In this document: positions 13,810-15,746 of the stretch, piece after piece
Position numbering within the stretch: position 1 is the stretch's first letter
Layout of the letters: every line of letters begins with the position of its first letter
Source of the DNA: CAYGAM01 sp964347915
Lineage (GTDB): Archaea; Thermoproteota; Nitrososphaeria; Nitrososphaerales; Nitrosopumilaceae
Assembly (NCBI GenBank): GCA_964347915.1
Contig: CAYGAM010000050.1
Span: 1-15,746, forward strand
DNA: 15,746 nucleotides
Direction: 5' to 3'
Notes under the pieces: model-generated
What the model saw: the letters and a program-made list of their open reading frames with translations, nothing else
Told to the model about the DNA's origin: nothing
Databases searched by the model: none
Position numbers and translations under genes: made by a program

Positions 13810-14181
13810 TCACGTAATAAACATCTTCGAATCGCGCGCCTCGTGCTGCATCTGCAGAATCTCTGCCTGCGGCGCAAACTGCCAAATTTCTGACATCGGA
13901 CTGTCCGCATATTTTATCATGCCGGCCATAACTGGCTTTAATTCGTGAATAATCTCCTGTCCGTCAAAATGATGTATCAGTCCAAGCCGCAATGCTGCGC
14001 CAGTCATGCTTACCGCAAAGCCGTACAGGAATGAGAGNNNNNNNNNNNNNNNNNNNNNNNNNNNNNNNNNNNNNNNNNNNNNNNNNNNNNNNNNNNNNNN
14101 NNNNNNNNNNNNNNNNNNNNNNNNNNNNNNNNNNNNNAGAGCGAAACTTTTGATGCGTCGTGCGAACATGCAGCGCCTCAT
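13810..14181 (-). CDS. Urease accessory protein UreF, interrupted by an assembly gap
   Basis: UreF joins UreD and UreG in the complex that passes nickel to apo-urease. The 75 residues after the gap are clearly its C-terminal part: LSFLYGFAVSMTGAALRLGL, then WQFAPQAEILQMQHEARDSKMF, matching the UreF pattern of a helix with AALRLG and an end like MRHE---SRLFRS. Before the gap only about 14 residues remain if the ATG at 14181 is used, which overlaps the ureD stop as ATGA (MRRCMFARR). A typical UreF has about 220-240 residues, so some 130 or more residues are missing and 100 Ns cannot hold them. The short N-terminal piece does not resemble UreF, so the true start is unsure. The gene is probably intact in the organism. 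Confidence 0.85.
   Translation of the reverse strand: MRRCMFARRIKSFAXXXXXXXXXXXXXXXXXXXXXXXXXXXXXXXXXXLSFLYGFAVSMTGAALRLGLIHHFDGQEIIHELKPVMAGMIKYADSPMSEIWQFAPQAEILQMQHEARDSKMFIT
14038..14137. other. Assembly gap of exactly 100 N
   Basis: One hundred undetermined bases lie inside ureF. The round number suggests a placeholder for a gap of unknown size between contigs. Confidence 0.98.
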
Positions 14182-15059
14182 GCGCCATCAGTTGCAAATG
14201 CATTAAACGGCACGCCCAGGACGGCTCTTCTGACTATATCAAACACTCTGCGCATCACGAAAAACACATCTTCTGTTCCATTGCTTAAAACTCGGATAAG
14301 CGCGCCAGAGTCGTTCATGACAGCGGACGCGCCCGCCTCAACGCTGACGCCTTTACTGTTCCAGTCTGCTTCTCGTACAGCATCCAATATTCCAGAAACA
14401 TTCTGCTTTGGCGTCAGCACGCATGCCGTTCCCAGCACACTGCATCCTCCAAACGCGCCGAGCCTGCCCGGTGCAGCATCCTTGGGGCGCATTCTTGCAA
14501 TATCCAAAAATCTCAGCCTGCCGTCATGGGTGCGGCACTCTATTCTCTGATCGTACGAACAGTACTCGAATGACTCGCCCATCCTGGTGCGCCCCGCAGC
14601 AAGAACTTCTGAATAGACCAGCGTTGCAGAATCGTGCATGCGCAAGAGCGTTTGCTGGCTGTACCTTGAATTCTTGTATGGTATGACCTGGTGCGGGAGA
14701 TACTCAAGGTAGCATCCGTCCTCAAGGCTGATGCGTGTATTTTGGGACGCTGATTTTTTGCCCGTGCCGTACACCCTGGTTGCCCCCTGGGTTGTAATGT
14801 GGGCAAACGCGCCCGTCCTCAATGCAATGCTGATATCATACCTGTCATTTTGCAGAACGCCGCCCGAAGTCGACATTATGTACAAATGCGCCATGCCGGG
14901 CAGCGAATCGTTCGGGTACAGCGCGCGCTGAATCAGCAGCGGGGCTTCAGACGCGCTCTTTGCAAGTATGGTTTTTCCTGCATCGTTCTGCTCCAATTCC
15001 AGCAGCACAGAGCCATGCCTTCCAATTTCCTCCAGGGTCCGCTTGTCGCGTATTATCAT
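14178..15059 (-). CDS. Urease accessory protein UreD (UreH)
   Basis: UreD is the scaffold that docks on apo-urease and binds UreF-UreG; it is thought to conduct nickel to the active site. The 293-residue protein has the family landmarks in order: STSGGVLQNDRYDI at about 63-76, AHITTQGATRVYGTGKKSA at about 86-104, LEYLPHQVIPYKNSRYSQQT at about 119-138, and the EVLAAGRTRMGE block at about 151-162, where the E and GR-MGE residues are typical. Length is normal. Its ATG overlaps the ureG stop by four bases (ATGA), so the two are translationally coupled. Confidence 0.95.
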   Translation of the reverse strand: MIIRDKRTLEEIGRHGSVLLELEQNDAGKTILAKSASEAPLLIQRALYPNDSLPGMAHLYIMSTSGGVLQNDRYDISIALRTGAFAHITTQGATRVYGTGKKSASQNTRISLEDGCYLEYLPHQVIPYKNSRYSQQTLLRMHDSATLVYSEVLAAGRTRMGESFEYCSYDQRIECRTHDGRLRFLDIARMRPKDAAPGRLGAFGGCSVLGTACVLTPKQNVSGILDAVREADWNSKGVSVEAGASAVMNDSGALIRVLSNGTEDVFFVMRRVFDIVRRAVLGVPFNAFATDGA

Positions 15060-15709
15060 CGCGTATCGTTCTCCTGTACCGGCGGGCGATCAAGCAAGAC
15101 ATCATGGACAATACACTCTGCCACATTCTGCACGCCTTCGTCCGTTTTGCAGTTGATAAAGAGCGTTGGTCTTTGGCCTCTGAGCCTTTCCGCATCATTC
15201 TGCATTATGCCAAGGTCCGCTCCAACATGCGGCGCCAGATCAATTTTGTTTACAACCAAAAGATCGCAGCTCTCAATTCCAAGCCCGCCCTTTCGCGGAT
15301 ACTTGTCGCCGCCTGCAACATCGATAATATAGATGAAATAATCCGCCAAAAGCGGGCTGAACGTGGTGGTAATGTTATCGCCGCCGCTCTCTATTATAAT
15401 CAGATCCAATTCCTTGTGCTCTGCCTCCATTTTTTCTATTATTGCAATGTTCATTGAGGGATCTTCTCTTACGGCAGTATGCGGACAGCCGCCGGTCGCA
15501 ACCCCGATTACAAGGCTTTCCGGCATCAGGCCGCGCTCCGTTGCAAGATTTTTCCGCATTCTGTCCGCGTCCTCTTTTGATATGACATCGTTTGATATTA
15601 TTCCTGCGCTGTATCCTTTCTGCGCAAGCATGGGCACTACTCTCTCAATCAGCATGCTTTTGCCGGATCCAACGGGTCCTCCTATGCCTATTCTTGGTAC
15701 GCCTGCCAT
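15056..15709 (-). CDS. Urease accessory GTPase UreG
   Basis: UreG is the SIMIBI-class GTPase that delivers nickel to urease. The 217 residues contain the P-loop GGPVGSGKS (K17), SNDVISKEDADRM with the switch region, the nickel-binding Cys-Pro-His motif (C75-P76-H77 in GVATGGCPHTAVRED), the ESGGDN Walker B-like region, and the base-specificity motif NKIDLAPHVGADL. All essential residues are in place. There is no His-rich N-terminal extension of the kind seen in some UreG or HypB proteins. It is the first gene of its operon, with a TATA box 25 nt upstream of the ATG at 15709. UreE, which commonly donates nickel to UreG, and ureA/B/C themselves are not visible in this window apart from the UreA-like protein. 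Confidence 0.97.
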   Translation of the reverse strand: MAGVPRIGIGGPVGSGKSMLIERVVPMLAQKGYSAGIISNDVISKEDADRMRKNLATERGLMPESLVIGVATGGCPHTAVREDPSMNIAIIEKMEAEHKELDLIIIESGGDNITTTFSPLLADYFIYIIDVAGGDKYPRKGGLGIESCDLLVVNKIDLAPHVGADLGIMQNDAERLRGQRPTLFINCKTDEGVQNVAECIVHDVLLDRPPVQENDTR

Positions 15710-15728
15710 ATTCTAGCAGTCTGGCTGA

Positions 15729-15739
15729 TTATAGATAAA
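15729..15739 (-). promoter_or_regulatory. TATA box of the urease accessory operon
   Basis: TTTATCTATAA on the minus strand is centred about 25 nt upstream of the ureG ATG. This implies that the ureG-ureD-ureF unit is transcribed from its own leaderless promoter and not only by read-through from urease structural genes. Confidence 0.55.
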
Positions 15740-15746
15740 TGATCAT

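Noticed and set aside
13122..13910. 262-codon minus-strand frame opposite the nickel permease
   Set aside because: It is antisense to a clear membrane transporter and its product is Arg/Ser/Cys-rich without domain; a shadow of GC-rich coding sequence.
1..15746. CRISPR array, insertion sequence or attachment sites
   Set aside because: No regularly spaced repeats, transposase motifs or terminal inverted repeats flanked by target duplications were seen.

Overview
The window looks like a chromosomal segment from an ammonia-oxidising archaeon (Nitrososphaerota/Thaumarchaeota), probably a GC-rich, Cenarchaeum- or Nitrosopumilus-like lineage. The evidence is an archaeal gene set: a group II chaperonin, an A-type ATPase K subunit with a signal-like N-terminus, and an aspartate carbamoyltransferase encoded by divergent pyrB and pyrI. 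Many genes also have a TATA-like box centred about 25-30 nt upstream of the start codon, the spacing of leaderless archaeal transcripts. The urease accessory genes and a urea-type symporter fit a urea-using ammonia oxidiser. The species assignment is inference.

Layout from left to right. Bases 1-490 hold no intact gene, but they contain a decayed relative (about 212-296) of a small Cys-containing protein that is intact at 8271-8450. A 12-bp perfect inverted repeat (435-492) is centred exactly on the TATA box of the next gene, a protein with two helix-turn-helix domains and a nucleotidyltransferase domain (491-2512). Then come the ATPase K subunit (2716-3021), pyrI and pyrB diverging from a compact promoter region (3164-4591), a divergent chaperonin paralogue on the minus strand (4844-6526) and a sodium:solute symporter (6577-8169). 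Two small proteins, two conserved-looking proteins of unknown function and an 11-repeat TPR protein fill 8271-11182.

The right third concerns nitrogen and nickel. A plus-strand, overlapping three-gene operon encodes an arginase-superfamily ureohydrolase (11413-12528), a divergent stand-alone urease-gamma-like protein (12528-12896) and a NiCoT-family nickel/cobalt permease with a His-rich loop (12893-13606). Converging on it is a minus-strand urease accessory operon that starts at its own promoter: ureG, ureD, ureF, then a 43-codon ORF abutting ureF. ureF is broken by a 100-N assembly gap that must stand for a longer stretch.

A plausible working picture is this: the symporter imports urea, the ureohydrolase makes urea from a guanidino compound, the permease supplies nickel, and UreG/UreD/UreF load nickel into urease encoded outside the window. 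The most unusual items are the ureohydrolase/UreA-like/permease operon, the chaperonin that appears to lack both catalytic aspartates and carries a His-rich tail, the TATA-centred operator candidate, and the decayed small-gene copy at the left edge.
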